Assembly: GCF_008831285.2 (NCBI RefSeq)
Contig: NC_045146.1
Location: 20,887,149-20,951,148, forward strand
DNA length: 64,000 nt
Reading direction: 5' to 3'
From: Nymphaea colorata
Taxonomy: Eukaryota > Streptophyta > Magnoliopsida > Nymphaeales > Nymphaeaceae
The translations under genes were made by a program, and so were the position numbers. Every line of letters begins with the position of its first letter. Position 1 is the first letter of the stretch. The notes under the pieces are model-generated. The model made no database searches. It was given only the letters and a program-made list of their open reading frames with translations, and was not told the DNA's origin. Of this stretch, positions 63,577 to 64,000 are shown piece by piece.

Positions 63577-64000
63577 TGTTATTTTTATTATCAGTCTGTT
63601 CGAGTTTGGCCTTTGACCAAATTTTGACTATGGACTGCTCCAATTGCTCTATTTTGAGCCGTTGGAGCTGGTCCAATAGCTAGCCTTGGCCTCTTTGTTT
63701 TGTGTTTTACAAGGGATTTCTCCTTCGTTGTATTTGTTCCTTGATGGATTGTTATTAATTTTCTTCTTAACAATATTCATGGTTTATGTGCCTTGGTGCA
63801 TTTTTCATGTTAAGAGTGATTTCTCTTGAACTTTATCATTGTGAGCTGTTTTCTTGAAGATATTATCCCTGTCACTTGGACTTGATTTATAAGATTGGTG
63901 GAGGCTTTTACATCAATGGCTCTTACATTATATATGGAAACCCATGCAGACAAGGAACATAATCACGGTTGAAGAGTTTATTTTATACTTACTTCATAGC
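62994..64000. other. AT-rich tail of the window with microsatellites
   Basis: TA-rich simple repeats lie at about 63460-63490 and 63533-63577, with a 22-base unit containing AGGAATTTATTTATATATAT duplicated at 63519-63561. No gene is recognised. Confidence 0.55.

Overview
This window is nuclear DNA of a flowering plant. The evidence is multi-exon genes with GT-AG introns, several nuclear genes for plastid-targeted proteins, plant-specific families (DUF620, SBT-type subtilases, cysteine-rich receptor kinases, two-RRM plastid ribonucleoproteins), and plant Ty1/copia and hAT-like transposons. I cannot name the species from the sequence.

Positions 1-40,300 hold seven apparently functional genes separated by long AT-rich spacers. 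In order they are: plastid pyruvate dehydrogenase E1-alpha (minus strand, 3 coding exons), an intronless core spliceosomal SmB protein, a conserved plant protein of unknown function with an NWLDRLR motif, a beta-1,3-galactosyltransferase of the AGP-glycosylation type (minus strand, 11 coding exons), an organellar mTERF protein (2 exons), a beta-tubulin (3 exons) and a plastid two-RRM RNA-binding protein (4 exons). I followed every exon junction of the spliced genes through reading phase and each gives a continuous frame. Between the unknown protein and the galactosyltransferase lies a badly decayed subtilase (13.5-18.8 kb). It has frameshifts, in-frame stops, a partial tandem duplication of its 5' part and a catalytic Asp changed to Gly.

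Positions 42-57 kb are an accessory region: a DUF620 pseudogene missing its middle, an orphan receptor-kinase exon, nested inverted repeats including a 119-bp hairpin, a relic first exon of a WD40 gene resembling the TFIIIC 90-kDa subunit, and a nested transposon complex. In that complex a decayed copia element, with its initiator-tRNA-Met primer-binding site still recognisable, is interrupted by a 4,486-bp non-autonomous hAT-like element. The insertion has a perfect 8-bp target duplication. The hAT-like element carries a captured, decayed pentatricopeptide-repeat (PPR) gene fragment.

Positions 57-63 kb hold a SUFD-like gene (plastid Fe-S cluster assembly). Its central coding region and splice sites are intact, but its 5' end abuts a truncated transposon, its transit-peptide frame is broken and its C-terminus carries a frameshifting deletion. 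It is most likely a recent pseudogene. A second, complete copy of the same transposon family, with 9-bp flanking repeats, sits in its first intron. The last kilobase is AT-rich with microsatellites.

Neighbouring genes are not organised functionally, as is usual in plants. Three of the intact genes serve organelles (PDH E1-alpha, mTERF, cpRNP), and the SUFD copy would have done so too.
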